This document shows positions 40,200-48,913 of a DNA stretch of 57,629 nucleotides, piece after piece. The DNA lies in assembly GCF_001570985.1 (NCBI RefSeq), contig NZ_BCSS01000021.1:1-57629 (forward strand), read 5' to 3'. Source of the stretch: Janibacter limosus NBRC 16128 (lineage in GTDB: Bacteria > Actinomycetota > Actinomycetes > Actinomycetales > Dermatophilaceae). The position numbers and the translations under genes are program-made. Numbering within the stretch: position 1 is the stretch's first letter; the number at the start of each line of letters is the position of its first letter. The notes under the pieces were generated by a model. It saw only the letters and a list, made by a program, of their open reading frames with translations. It made no database searches and had not been told where the DNA came from.

Positions 40200-40862
40200 T
40201 CAGACCAGCCCGGCCCGGTCCACGAGGATCGCCAGCTCGGCCCTCGACCCGACCCCCAGCTTGGCCTCGGCGCTGCGCAGGTGGGTCTTGACGGTCGACT
40301 CGGACAGGTAGAGCTGAGTGGCCGCGGACGCCGTCGTGCCACCGCGCGCCATGAGGACGCAGACCTCCCGCTCACGACCACTCAGGACCGACACCCGCTG
40401 GATCGCCTCGGCCCGACGGCCGTCGGCGGCATCGCCGCGCACGTGCGCGATGACGTGGCGGGCCGATGCCGACGACATCGGCGCGTGCCCCGCGGCAGCA
40501 TCGCGGACGGCCTGCGCGATCTCGTCGGGAGCGGCCGTCTTGAGCAGGAATCCGTCGGCCCCGGCCCGCACGGCCCGCAGCGGCAGGTCGCCGAGGTCGA
40601 AGGTCGTGAGCAGCACGACCCGTGGTGGGCGCTCCAGGCGCCTGATCTGCGCGATGGCACCGATGCCGTCGAGCTCACCCATGCGGTAGTCCATGAGGAC
40701 GACCTCGGGACGATGGGCCTGGATGGCCGGCACGGCTTCCTCGCCCGACCCGACATCGGCGACCACGAGCAGATCGTCCGAGGCCTCGAGCATCAGGCGC
40801 ACGCCGGACCGCACGAGCGGGTCGTCGTCGACGAGGAGCACGCGGATGGACTGGTCGCTCAT
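40200..40862 (-). CDS. NarL/LuxR family response regulator
   Basis: A 220-residue two-domain regulator. The receiver domain has the acidic pocket (VDDDP) and phospho-acceptor D58 (VVLMDYRM), with K in FLLKT. The C-terminal LuxR HTH reads SGREREVCVLMARGGTTASA then ATQLYLSESTVKTHL. The ATG overlaps the stop of the histidine kinase gene (ATGA), which defines it as the cognate partner. Target genes are unknown; the antiporter immediately downstream is a possible one. Confidence 0.95.
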   Translation of the reverse strand: MSDQSIRVLLVDDDPLVRSGVRLMLEASDDLLVVADVGSGEEAVPAIQAHRPEVVLMDYRMGELDGIGAIAQIRRLERPPRVVLLTTFDLGDLPLRAVRAGADGFLLKTAAPDEIAQAVRDAAAGHAPMSSASARHVIAHVRGDAADGRRAEAIQRVSVLSGREREVCVLMARGGTTASAATQLYLSESTVKTHLRSAEAKLGVGSRAELAILVDRAGLV

Positions 40863-42112
40863 GCGGGCACCCCCGCGCCGGTCGGCACCGGACGCCACGG
40901 CAGCCGCACGGCCACTCGCAGGACGCCCTGATCATCGACCTGCAGGTGGGTCTCGCCGCCGGCGTGGGCAACCCGCTCCCGCAGGCCGGTGAGCCCGCTG
41001 CCCTCCACGACCTGCGCGACACCCGTGCGGTTGGCGGCCTCGATCGTCACTCCCAGGTCCGGGCGGGCCACGACGGCCAGCCGGACGCCCGCCCCGGGGG
41101 CATGCCGCCGCGCATTGGTCAGCAGCTCCTGCACGACGCGGTACGCACCCTGCCCCAGCGCGGGATCGAGCATCGTCGCGCCGTCGAGCACGACGGTCGC
41201 CACGAGCGGCATCCCGTGGGCCACGGTCTCGTCGACGAGCGCCGGGAGCGCCTCGAGCCCCGGCACGGCCCGGGCGAGGTCCGGGTCGTCGGGGCGTCGC
41301 AGCACCTCGAGGAGGGAGCGCAGGTCCGAGGCGGTCTGCGCGGCCGACTCGCGCACGAGGCTGGCCGATCCCGCGAGCCGCTCGTCCTGGTCGCGGGTGT
41401 TGGCCTCGAGTGCGCCGGCGTGGATCGACAGGAGCGAGAGCCGGTGCCCGATCACGTCGTGGACCTCGCGGGCGACCCGCTCACGCTCGGCCTGACGGAC
41501 GACCTCGTCGGCCAGCTGGACGGCCGTGACCCGGTGGTCCTCACCGACGGACTGTGCGTGGTGCAGCGCGCGGCGCAGCCAGCCGATGCCGGCAAAGAGC
41601 GTGACCACCGCGAGGGTGATCATCACGGGGCCCCACCACGGGAAGGGACCTGGCGTCGCGGCCGGGTCGCTGCCGAAGAGGATCCACCAGAAGGACTCGG
41701 CCTGGGAGTGGCCCCGGGTGTCCCGCCAGGTCGCGGCGAAGGTCGCGGCGGTCACCAGGGCGGTGCACCCCGCGACGACCGACCACCGGCAGCGCATCCA
41801 CACCTGCATGAGCACGACCAGGGCGACGAGCGGGTCGATCGGCACGGCGAGCGTGACGAGCGAGGCCACGAGCGCGATCTGCCAGGACCAGCGACGACGC
41901 CACCACATCAGGACGATGAGCAGGAGTCCGACCAGCCAGTAGAGCATCCAGACACCGCTGGCCATCTCGTCGGGGACGCGCCCACCGACGCGGTCGGCAC
42001 GCGGCTCCCCCATCGCCACGGCGAGGGTGGTGCTCATCAGGCAGGCAAGGCTCCACAGCACCGAGCGCCACCACGACGCCCGCCCCCATCGCTGCAGCCT
42101 CTCCTTGTCCAT
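40859..42112 (-). CDS. two-component sensor histidine kinase (HisKA_3/NarX-like)
   Basis: A 417-residue membrane kinase. Five or six hydrophobic helices fill residues 10-180, with little extracellular sequence, so it probably senses a membrane or intracellular signal. The phospho-acceptor His lies in REVHDVIGHRLSLLSIHAG, and the ATPase N-box is YRVVQELLTNARRHAPG; GSGLTGLRERVAHAGG is the G-box. The ATG at 42112 was chosen because the frame upstream is not membrane-like and covers a hairpin. It overlaps the response regulator by 4 bases. Confidence 0.94.
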   Translation of the reverse strand: MDKERLQRWGRASWWRSVLWSLACLMSTTLAVAMGEPRADRVGGRVPDEMASGVWMLYWLVGLLLIVLMWWRRRWSWQIALVASLVTLAVPIDPLVALVVLMQVWMRCRWSVVAGCTALVTAATFAATWRDTRGHSQAESFWWILFGSDPAATPGPFPWWGPVMITLAVVTLFAGIGWLRRALHHAQSVGEDHRVTAVQLADEVVRQAERERVAREVHDVIGHRLSLLSIHAGALEANTRDQDERLAGSASLVRESAAQTASDLRSLLEVLRRPDDPDLARAVPGLEALPALVDETVAHGMPLVATVVLDGATMLDPALGQGAYRVVQELLTNARRHAPGAGVRLAVVARPDLGVTIEAANRTGVAQVVEGSGLTGLRERVAHAGGETHLQVDDQGVLRVAVRLPWRPVPTGAGVPA

Positions 42113-42127
42113 GCCCGGATCGTAGGC

Positions 42128-42159
42128 CCGAAGGGGGACAGCCCGGGTCCCCCCTTCGG
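42128..42159. repeat. CGAAGGG-containing hairpin between divergent genes
   Basis: CCGAAGGGGG pairs with CCCCCTTCGG across a 12-base loop. It lies between the histidine kinase and DUF4352 genes, upstream of both, so a terminator role is unlikely; it could be a leader hairpin or a dispersed repeat. Confidence 0.5.
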
Positions 42160-42253
42160 TCGGTCGATCGTGGCCGTTCGGGTGAGGCGCACGACCCCCT
42201 CGGCACGGTTGCATCTGGGGCATCACCTTCCGCACCGCAACCCAGGAGTCACG

Positions 42254-42946
42254 ATGACCCAGCAGCCGCAGTGGCAGCCCGCCAACCCGCCGGTCCCGGC
42301 CGTCCAGCAGAGCTGGTTCGCCCGGCACAAGGCGCTCAGCTTCGTCCTGGGACTCACCCTGGTCATCGTGCTGCTCTGTTGCGGCGCAGGGGTGCTCGCC
42401 CTGGGCGGCAGTGACTCGGACACCGCCAGCAGCAGCGACTCGTCCAGCTCCGCCGAGGACTCCTCGATGTCCACCGCCGAGGAGGGCTCAGCGTCCGTCG
42501 CCCCCGAGCCGCAGAAGAAGGAGAAGACGAAGGATGCCCCCAAGAAGTCCGCGCCCGGCATCGGCGACGCCGCCCGGGACGGCAAGTTCGAGTTCACGAT
42601 CAGCAAGGTCGAGAAGGGCGTCGCCTCGGTCGGCTCGGAGTACTTCAACGAGAAGGCTGACGGTCAGTTCGTGCTCGTCCACATCACGGTGAAGAACATC
42701 GGCGACGAGTCGCAGACGCTCTTCGACTCCGAGCAGAAGCTCAAGGACACCCAGGGCCGCTCCTTCAGCACCGACAGCAGCGCGGCGATCGCCATGGAGG
42801 ACAACGAGATGTGGCTCAACGAGATCAACCCGGGCAACTCGGCGAAGGGGACCCTCGTCTACGACATGCCGGCCGATGCCCAGCCGGCCGAGATCGAGCT
42901 GCACGACTCGATGTTCAGCGGCGGGGTGACCGTCTCGCTGAAGTGA
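42254..42946 (+). CDS. DUF4352-like membrane-anchored protein
   Basis: A 230-residue protein: a Pro/Gln-rich cytoplasmic N-terminus, one membrane helix (about 30-52), a Ser/Glu-rich linker, a Lys-rich stretch (KKEKTKDAPKK) and a C-terminal Ig-like beta domain (about 105-230). That domain contains FVLVHITVKNIGDESQTLFD and GTLVYDMPADAQPAEI, the pattern of DUF4352/telomeric-repeat-binding-factor-2-like extracellular domains. It should sit on the outer face of the membrane. The function is unknown. It is divergent from the two-component system. Confidence 0.85.
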   Translation: MTQQPQWQPANPPVPAVQQSWFARHKALSFVLGLTLVIVLLCCGAGVLALGGSDSDTASSSDSSSSAEDSSMSTAEEGSASVAPEPQKKEKTKDAPKKSAPGIGDAARDGKFEFTISKVEKGVASVGSEYFNEKADGQFVLVHITVKNIGDESQTLFDSEQKLKDTQGRSFSTDSSAAIAMEDNEMWLNEINPGNSAKGTLVYDMPADAQPAEIELHDSMFSGGVTVSLK

Positions 42947-42968
42947 TCTCCGGGGGGAGGAGGGGCGG

Positions 42969-42992
42969 AGGGGGTGGCCGCGGCCACCCCCT
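42969..42992. terminator. bidirectional stem-loop
   Basis: A 24-base perfect palindrome (arms AGGGGGTGGCCG and CGGCCACCCCCT) lies between the convergent DUF4352 and HAD-acyltransferase genes. Confidence 0.7.
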
Positions 42993-43001
42993 TCGTCGCG
43001 C

Positions 43002-44438
43002 TCAGTCCTCGTCCGTCCCGTCGACCGCGTACCAGCGGTCCTCCTCGGGGACCTTGCCGTCGGGATAGGTCAGGGCCATCTCGGCGAGGGTCGGGCGGGG
43101 CGGCTCGCGCACCTCGTCGGGGAGCATCGCGGTGATCGCGTCGAAGATCCGCTCCATGTCGCGCGGGACGGAGCGGTACTTCAGGTCCACCGGTTCCCCG
43201 AAGGTCACGGTCACCTCGGGTCGGTCGAGCAGGTTCAGCACGCGCGGAACCCTCGAGGAGCGCGGCCAGACCTTTTCGGTCCCCGTGATGGCGAAGGGGA
43301 TGACCGGCACCTTGGTGAGGTGGGCCAGGCGGGCTGCACCGGGGAAACCGCTCATGCCGGGCTCGAAAAAGGGGATTCCCCGAGGGATCGTCCCCTCGGG
43401 CATCATGCCCAGCAGCTCCCCACCGGCGAGGGAGCGCACCGCGGCTGCGAAGGAGTCGGGGCTGTCAGGTTCATCCCGTCGTCGGTCGACGCTGATGCCG
43501 CCCCCGGCACGGAAGAAGGCGCCGATGCCGGGGATGTCGAAGAGCTCCTTCTTGCCCAGGAAGCGAGCGGTGCGCCCGGTGCGACCCATCGCGACGACCA
43601 TCGCGGCGACGTCGAAGTAGGAGCGGTGGTTGCCGACGACGATCGCGGGACCGGTCGCCGGGATGTTCTCGACGCCGCGGACCGTGAACTTCGCGTAGGG
43701 GAAGACCTCTGGCCGGGCGAGCAGGCTCACGACGCGCTGCAGCTCCAGGCCGAGGACCGGCAGCTTGAAGACGCCCGGCGAGGTGTCGAAGTGCAGGACC
43801 GGCCAGCGCGCAGCGATCGCGAGCGCCTGCAGCCGCGGGTCGGGGTTGACCGCTCCGGGGTTGCCGACGGCCTTCAGCAACGGGGCGTCATAGATCGAGT
43901 CGGAGTAGGCGAAGGACTCGTCGAGGTCGATCCCGTTGTCCTGCGCCCACTCGCGCACGGCCGCGATCTTGCCCCTCGACCACACGAAGTGTCCGTCGTT
44001 GCGCCCGGTGAAGCGGCCGTCCTCGCCGACCTCGTAGCGAGTCGCGATGACGGCGTCGATGCCGAGCCGCTCGACGAGCGGTCGGACGAGGTGCTCCGGG
44101 GTGGTCGTGGCGAGCACGACGGGTCGGCCGGCCTCCTGGTGCTCCGTGATGAGCATCCGGGCGAAGGGCCCGACCATCGGCTCGAGCACGTCGGCCGCCA
44201 GGAGCGCCGCCTCGTCGAAGGCGTCGGCGGGGCGGCCCTTGGCCACGAGGACTGCCTGGCGGGCCAGGGCGATCGAGCCGAGGGACTCGCCCAGGAGGTT
44301 GAAGTAGCCGAAGAGCAGCGACTCGCCGGGCATCCGCGCCGAGACGACCCCCGTCTGCCGCATCGCTGCGGACAGCGCCGGACCCGAGGCCTTCGGCAGG
44401 AGGGTCCGGTCAAGATCGAAGAATGCTGCGCCCGTCAT
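43002..44438 (-). CDS. HAD-IB phosphatase/1-acylglycerol-3-phosphate acyltransferase fusion
   Basis: A 478-residue two-domain enzyme. The N-terminal HAD-IB phosphatase has the nucleophile motif FFDLDRTLL (D8, D10) and the late acidic motif AYSDSIYDAPLL. The C-terminal PlsC domain (about 245-450) has the catalytic GNHRSYFD (H-x4-D, about residue 268) and PEGTIPRG. It should acylate lysophosphatidic acid or a related lipid and remove a phosphate from an unknown phospholipid precursor. This fusion is known in actinobacteria such as mycobacteria (PlsC/SerB-type). It is monocistronic. Confidence 0.93.
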   Translation of the reverse strand: MTGAAFFDLDRTLLPKASGPALSAAMRQTGVVSARMPGESLLFGYFNLLGESLGSIALARQAVLVAKGRPADAFDEAALLAADVLEPMVGPFARMLITEHQEAGRPVVLATTTPEHLVRPLVERLGIDAVIATRYEVGEDGRFTGRNDGHFVWSRGKIAAVREWAQDNGIDLDESFAYSDSIYDAPLLKAVGNPGAVNPDPRLQALAIAARWPVLHFDTSPGVFKLPVLGLELQRVVSLLARPEVFPYAKFTVRGVENIPATGPAIVVGNHRSYFDVAAMVVAMGRTGRTARFLGKKELFDIPGIGAFFRAGGGISVDRRRDEPDSPDSFAAAVRSLAGGELLGMMPEGTIPRGIPFFEPGMSGFPGAARLAHLTKVPVIPFAITGTEKVWPRSSRVPRVLNLLDRPEVTVTFGEPVDLKYRSVPRDMERIFDAITAMLPDEVREPPRPTLAEMALTYPDGKVPEEDRWYAVDGTDED

Positions 44439-44486
44439 GCGGCGAGGCTACCGAGCAGATCCGCTGCCGGACAGACTTCAGGCGTC

Positions 44487-44492
44487 TAACGT
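44487..44492 (+). promoter_or_regulatory. -10 candidate for a leaderless transcript
   Basis: TAACGT ends 7 bases before the ATG at 44500 and there is no ribosome-binding site, consistent with a leaderless mRNA. Confidence 0.4.
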
Positions 44493-44499
44493 GGGTCAC

Positions 44500-45168
44500 A
44501 TGAGCGAAGACGCCGAGGTCCTCACCAGCAGCCAGGTCAACGAGCGCGCTCCGCATGACTGGCGGGAGGTCGACGGGATGCTCCGTACCCGCTTCGCCGT
44601 CGAGGACTATGCCGCGGCGCTGGATCTGGTCACGCGCATCGCCAAGGCGGCCGATGAGGCGGACCACCACCCCGACATCGACCTGCGCTACAACTGGGTC
44701 GGGCTGCGGCTGGTCAGCCACGACGTCGGCGGCCTCAGCCCCCGCGACCTGGAGCTGGCCGGCGAGATCAGCCGGATCGCCGCCGATGCCGGCGCCGAGG
44801 CCCTCCCGCAGGTCACCACCTCGATGACGGTCGGGATCGACACCGCCGACGCCGACGCGATCCGTCCCTTCTGGGCGGCCCTCACCAGTCACAGCGAGGC
44901 GAAGGGGGGCGGTGACCGCCTCGTCTCCCCGGACGGGCAGCTGCCGGAGATCTGGTTCCAGGAGAGCGAGTTCCGCGAGGGCCGGGGCCGTACCCACCTG
45001 GACGTCTACGTCCCCCACGACCTGGCACCGGACCGCGTCGAGGAGGTCCTCGCCGCCGGCGGACGTCTGGTCACCGACGAGTTCGCCCCCTCGTGGTGGG
45101 TCCTCGCCGACGCCGACGGCAACGAGGCGTGCGTGTGCACCTGGCAGCCGCACGGCCAGGACGCCTAA
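44500..45168 (+). CDS. pterin-4a-carbinolamine dehydratase-like/VOC fusion protein
   Basis: A 222-residue two-domain protein. Residues 1-100 match pterin carbinolamine dehydratase: H56, H57 and H74 of the active site lie in ADHHPDIDLRYNWVGLRLVSH, split here as ADHHPDIDLRY and NWVGLRLVSH, followed by GGLSPRDLELAGEI. Residues 108-222 form a glyoxalase/VOC-like domain with PEIWFQESEF and RTHLDVYVPHD. Actinobacteria often keep this fusion without aromatic amino acid hydroxylases, so the classical role in tetrahydrobiopterin recycling is doubtful. The start is fixed by a TAACGT box 7 bases upstream. Confidence 0.88.
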   Translation: MSEDAEVLTSSQVNERAPHDWREVDGMLRTRFAVEDYAAALDLVTRIAKAADEADHHPDIDLRYNWVGLRLVSHDVGGLSPRDLELAGEISRIAADAGAEALPQVTTSMTVGIDTADADAIRPFWAALTSHSEAKGGGDRLVSPDGQLPEIWFQESEFREGRGRTHLDVYVPHDLAPDRVEEVLAAGGRLVTDEFAPSWWVLADADGNEACVCTWQPHGQDA

Positions 45169-45227
45169 CGCGCGATCATGAGAACCTGTGGGCGCCCCAC
45201 CAGCTCCTCGACACCGAAGACGGACCC

Positions 45228-45977
45228 ATGACGCGCCCTGCCCGACGCACCATCCGCCCGTTCCTCCCCGCGGCCGCCGTCATCGGCGCCCTGGGCCTGG
45301 CTGCCTGCGGAGGTGAGGAGCCACCCTCACCGACCAGCCCGGCGGTCACGGGGAACGAGGCGAGCGAGACGAGCCCGGAGTCGCTCGACAAGCCGGAGCA
45401 GCAGCAGGTCGACGCCGAGACCGCCAAGGCAGCACTGCCCACCGTCGAGGACATGCCCGACGACGGGTGGCTGGTCGACATCTCCACCTTCAGCGACGAC
45501 CCGATCACCTACGACCCCGCGGTGTGCGCGGACGTCGAGCTCGGCTCGCAGGAGGCCCGCACCTTCGACGACGAGCACCGCACGGTCGACGAGGCGGCCC
45601 GCTTCAGCAAGTCCCTCGGCAACTACGACAACCTCATCACCGCCACCTACGTCGAGAGCTTCGACGCTCCCTATCCCACCGCCTTCTTCGACGCCGCGGG
45701 CGAGCACGTCACCGACTGCGGCACCTACACGTGGACCAAGGGCGGCTCCTCCAGCACGCGCCACGTCCAGGCCATCTCCGTCCCGCAGCTCGGTGACCGG
45801 TCCTTCGGCCTGCGCCTGACGTCCGAGGGCACCGACGCCTACACCGACCGGCTCTACGTCCGCAGCGGGCACAACCTGATCACGGTCATGATGCTCTCCA
45901 CCGACGAGCACTACGACGGCCAGCGCATGACGCAGTACGCGCAAGGCATCCTCGACGAGCTCAGCACGGCAGGCTGA
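45228..45977 (+). CDS. tandem lipoprotein paralogue 1
   Basis: A 249-residue lipoprotein with a signal peptide and lipobox cysteine C27 (LAAC). It begins the nine-gene array. The family landmarks are present: LPTVEDMPDDGW, a first conserved Cys in the divergent context AVCADVELGS, the YPTAFFDAAG motif, the second Cys in TDCGTY, and LGDRSFGLRL followed by YVRSGHNLITVMM. It keeps the fold but lacks the SCLALY form seen in paralogues 2-6, so it has diverged. It probably sits on the outer membrane face. It is followed 5 bases later by paralogue 2. Confidence 0.82.
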   Translation: MTRPARRTIRPFLPAAAVIGALGLAACGGEEPPSPTSPAVTGNEASETSPESLDKPEQQQVDAETAKAALPTVEDMPDDGWLVDISTFSDDPITYDPAVCADVELGSQEARTFDDEHRTVDEAARFSKSLGNYDNLITATYVESFDAPYPTAFFDAAGEHVTDCGTYTWTKGGSSSTRHVQAISVPQLGDRSFGLRLTSEGTDAYTDRLYVRSGHNLITVMMLSTDEHYDGQRMTQYAQGILDELSTAG

Positions 45978-45982
45978 CGTCG

Positions 45983-46720
45983 ATGACTCGCCGCTCGACC
46001 CCCTTCGTCCTCGTCGCCGCACTGGCCTTGCCGCTCGCCGCCTGCGGTGACGACCCCGCGCCCACCAGCTCCCCGTCGACCGTCACGGTCACGCAGAGCC
46101 CGCAGACGCAGGAGGCTGCGGGACCGGAGCAGCAGGAGCTCACGACGCAGCAGATCAAGGCCGCGCTGCCCACCCGGGACGAGGCTCCGCAGGGGTTCCT
46201 CGTCGACTCCCGCGGGTTCGACACGACGTCGGTGAGCAAGCGGACCACCGATCCGCAGTCCTGCCTCGCGCTCTACATGTCCACTCCTGCACAACGGGCC
46301 TTCGACAAGGAGCACGGCGGCGACAGCGCGTCGATCCGCTTCACCCACCAGAAGGAGGAGCCCGGGTCGCCGAGCATCTCGATCGCGGTGTGGAGCTATG
46401 ACGCGCCCTACCCCAAGGAGTTCTTCGACGAGGCCGGGGCCGCTCTCGCGGAGTGCCACGAGCACACGACCCAGATGTCGCCGGACGGCTCCCCCGGTGA
46501 CTGGCAGGCCGATGCGATCCCGACACCGACGGTCGGCGACCAGAGCTTCGGCGTGCGCATCGGCCGGCCGGACGTCGACACCGGGATCGACTACATGTGG
46601 GTGCGCAGCGGCCACAACCTCATCCACGCGCGGATGCTCACCGGCTATCGGCAGAACAACGACAGCCGCCTGGCGAAGTACACCCAGGGCATCGTCGACG
46701 ACCTGAAGAAGACCCCGTGA
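45983..46720 (+). CDS. tandem lipoprotein paralogue 2
   Basis: A 245-residue lipoprotein, lipobox cysteine C21 (PLAAC), followed by a Ser/Thr/Pro-rich linker. The globular domain shows the full family pattern: LPTRDEAPQGF, RTTDPQSCLALYMST in the close form KRTTDPQSCLALY, WSYDAPYPKEFFDEAGAAL, AECHEHT, IPTPTVGDQSFGVRIG and MWVRSGHNLIHARM. Two non-lipobox cysteines are predicted to form a disulfide. The domain architecture recalls the extracellular PknH-like sensor fold, but no kinase is attached. Its stop overlaps the GTG of paralogue 3. Confidence 0.82.
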   Translation: MTRRSTPFVLVAALALPLAACGDDPAPTSSPSTVTVTQSPQTQEAAGPEQQELTTQQIKAALPTRDEAPQGFLVDSRGFDTTSVSKRTTDPQSCLALYMSTPAQRAFDKEHGGDSASIRFTHQKEEPGSPSISIAVWSYDAPYPKEFFDEAGAALAECHEHTTQMSPDGSPGDWQADAIPTPTVGDQSFGVRIGRPDVDTGIDYMWVRSGHNLIHARMLTGYRQNNDSRLAKYTQGIVDDLKKTP

Positions 46721-47460
46721 CCCGCGCGAGGCGGCGCAGCGCCCCCTTCGTCGTCGCTGTCACGGCTCTGGCTCTCACCGCCTGCGGAGGCGAAGCGCCC
46801 CCGCAGGTCGACTCGTCGTCGGCGACGACTCCCGCGAGCACGCCAACCCCCACCTCCGAGGAGGTCGACCTCCCCGAGCAGCAGCAGCTGACCGCCGAGG
46901 ACGTCGCGGCAGCGCTGCCCACGAAGAACGAGGGCCCCTACCCGCTCGACCCCAAGGGCTTCGACGCCGCGGCGCAGAGCGTGCGCACGACCGACCCGGA
47001 GTCCTGCCTCGCGCTCTACCTGGACACCCCCGAGATGCGCACCTTCAAGGAGGAGCACGCCGTCGAGGGCGAGGGCCGCGTCTACACCCTCCCGCAGAGG
47101 TCAGCGGCACCGAGCCTGGCGGTCGCCCTCTGGAGCCACGACGAGGCCTACCCGAAGAAGTTCTTCGACCAGGCAGGGGCGGCCATCAGTGACTGCGCCC
47201 GCCATGGCTCGCGGGTCAACCCGGACAGCTCCGACGCCGACTGGCAGGCGACGACGATCCCCACCCCCGCCATGGGCGACCAGAGCTTCGGCGTGCGCAT
47301 CGGCCGGCCCCAGATCGACATGGCCATCGACTACCTGTGGGTGCGCAGCGGCCACAACCTCATCACGGTCCGGATGCGCACCGGATACCAGCACACCAAC
47401 GACAAGCGGCTGTCGACCTACGCCCAGGGCGTGCTCGACGACCTGAGGACGACGCCATGA
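46717..47460 (+). CDS. tandem lipoprotein paralogue 3
   Basis: A 247-residue lipoprotein with lipobox cysteine C23 (ALTAC). The GTG start overlaps the previous stop (GTGA). Conserved segments are LPTKNEGPYPLDPKGFD, TTDPESCLALYLDT, WSHDEAYPKKFFDQAG, SDCARHGS and IPTPAMGDQSFGVRIG, with YLWVRSGHNLITVRM near the end. It is closest by eye to paralogues 2, 4 and 5, suggesting recent duplication within the array. The function is unknown. Confidence 0.82.
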   Translation: MTRARRRSAPFVVAVTALALTACGGEAPPQVDSSSATTPASTPTPTSEEVDLPEQQQLTAEDVAAALPTKNEGPYPLDPKGFDAAAQSVRTTDPESCLALYLDTPEMRTFKEEHAVEGEGRVYTLPQRSAAPSLAVALWSHDEAYPKKFFDQAGAAISDCARHGSRVNPDSSDADWQATTIPTPAMGDQSFGVRIGRPQIDMAIDYLWVRSGHNLITVRMRTGYQHTNDKRLSTYAQGVLDDLRTTP

Positions 47461-48173
47461 CCCGCAGGACCCACCGACTCACGATGCTCGCCACCGCTGC
47501 GCTGGCGCTGTCCCTCACCGCATGCGGCGGGGGCAGCGAGTCCTCGTCCACCGTGACGGTGACGCACACCCGCAGCCCGGAGCAGCAGGCCCTCACCAAC
47601 GACCAGGTCGTCGCCGCGCTCCCCACGAGGGAGGACGCGCCCAACGGGTTCCGTCCCGACGACGCCGGGTTCACCCCTTCGACCGACTCCGAGCGCTCGA
47701 CCAGCCCCAAGCCGTGCATCGCCCTGTACATGCAGACCGAGGAGATGCGTGACTTCAGGACCGCCCACCTCGGCGCCCAGGAGTCCGTCAAGTACGTCGG
47801 GCCGTCCCAGGAGTTCGGGACGCCCAGCACGTCGGTCGTGGTCTGGAGCCACGACGAGCCGTACCCCTCGGACTTCTTCGACGAGGCCGGCGCCGCGCTC
47901 GGCGACTGCAAGCGGCACACGTCGAAGCTCTCGGCGGAGAGCGCCGAGGTGGAGTGGACGGCAGCCTCCATCCCCACCCCCACGCTCGGTGACCAGAGCT
48001 TCGGCGTGCGGATCGGCCAGCCCGAGTACAACCTCGCCGTCGACTACCTGTGGGTGCGCTCGGGCCACAACCTCATCCACGTGCGGATCGACAGCGAGCA
48101 CGGGGCCAACAACGACGCCGAGCTGAAGAAGTACGCGCAGGGCGTCCTCGACGAGCTGAAGAAGCAGACCTGA
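47457..48173 (+). CDS. tandem lipoprotein paralogue 4
   Basis: A 238-residue lipoprotein with lipobox cysteine C23 (SLTAC) and the shortest linker of the central members. Conserved blocks are LPTREDAPNGF, SPKPCIALYMQT, WSHDEPYPSDFFDEAGAAL, GDCKRHTS, IPTPTLGDQSFGVRIG and YLWVRSGHNLIHVRI. The ATG overlaps the previous stop, and its own stop overlaps the next ATG by one base (TGATG). Translation of the array therefore appears coupled gene to gene. Confidence 0.82.
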   Translation: MTRRTHRLTMLATAALALSLTACGGGSESSSTVTVTHTRSPEQQALTNDQVVAALPTREDAPNGFRPDDAGFTPSTDSERSTSPKPCIALYMQTEEMRDFRTAHLGAQESVKYVGPSQEFGTPSTSVVVWSHDEPYPSDFFDEAGAALGDCKRHTSKLSAESAEVEWTAASIPTPTLGDQSFGVRIGQPEYNLAVDYLWVRSGHNLIHVRIDSEHGANNDAELKKYAQGVLDELKKQT

Positions 48174-48913
48174 TGACACCCACTATGCTCCGCGCGGCCC
48201 GCGTCGGCGCAGCGGCCGTGCTCGCCCTGGGACTCACCGCCTGCGGCGAGAGCTCCCCGCCCTCGTCACCTCCGTCCACCGTCACGGTGACGCAGACGCC
48301 CACGCCGCAGGCGAGCAAGGGACCTGAGCACGAGCAGCTGACGACGGCGCAGATCCGGGCCGCCCTCCCGACCGCGCGCGACGTCCCGGACGTCTTCCTC
48401 CCCGACGGCCGCGGCTTCGACACCTCGGCGGTCAGCACCCGCACGACCGATCCCGCGTCCTGCCTCGCGCTGTACATGACCACCGACGACCAGCAGGACT
48501 TCACCAAGGACCACGGTGTCGCGGACGGCGGGGTGCGCTTCACGCGCAACGCCAAGGAGCCGGGCTCACCGAGCATCTCGGTCGGGGTCTGGAGCCATGA
48601 CGAGGTCTACCCTCGACGCTTCTTCGACGAGGCGGGCGCTGCCCTCGCCGAGTGCACCGAGTTCAGCGCCAGCAGCTCCGAGGGCGCTGCCGCGACCGAG
48701 TGGAAGGCCGCCTCCATCCCGACGCCCACGCTCGGTGACCAGAGCTTCGGCGTGCGCATCGGGTCCGGCGACATCGACCTGGCCATCGACTACCTGTGGG
48801 TGCGCAGCGGGCACAACCTCATCCACGTGCGCATGCTCACCAGCCAGCGCGTGGACAACGACGACCAGCTCAAGGCGACCGCCCAGGGCGTCCTCGACGC
48901 CCTCGGCGAGTGA
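48173..48913 (+). CDS. tandem lipoprotein paralogue 5
   Basis: A 246-residue lipoprotein, lipobox cysteine C24 (GLTAC). The linker TVTVTQTPTP is nearly the same as the TVTVTQSPQT of paralogue 2. Family blocks are LPTARDVPDVF, RTTDPASCLALYMTT, WSHDEVYPRRFFDEAGAAL, AECTEFSA, IPTPTLGDQSFGVRIG and YLWVRSGHNLIHVRM. The close match to paralogue 4 over IPTPTLGDQSFG and the last block supports local duplication or gene conversion. It is coupled at both ends to its neighbours. Confidence 0.82.
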   Translation: MTPTMLRAARVGAAAVLALGLTACGESSPPSSPPSTVTVTQTPTPQASKGPEHEQLTTAQIRAALPTARDVPDVFLPDGRGFDTSAVSTRTTDPASCLALYMTTDDQQDFTKDHGVADGGVRFTRNAKEPGSPSISVGVWSHDEVYPRRFFDEAGAALAECTEFSASSSEGAAATEWKAASIPTPTLGDQSFGVRIGSGDIDLAIDYLWVRSGHNLIHVRMLTSQRVDNDDQLKATAQGVLDALGE

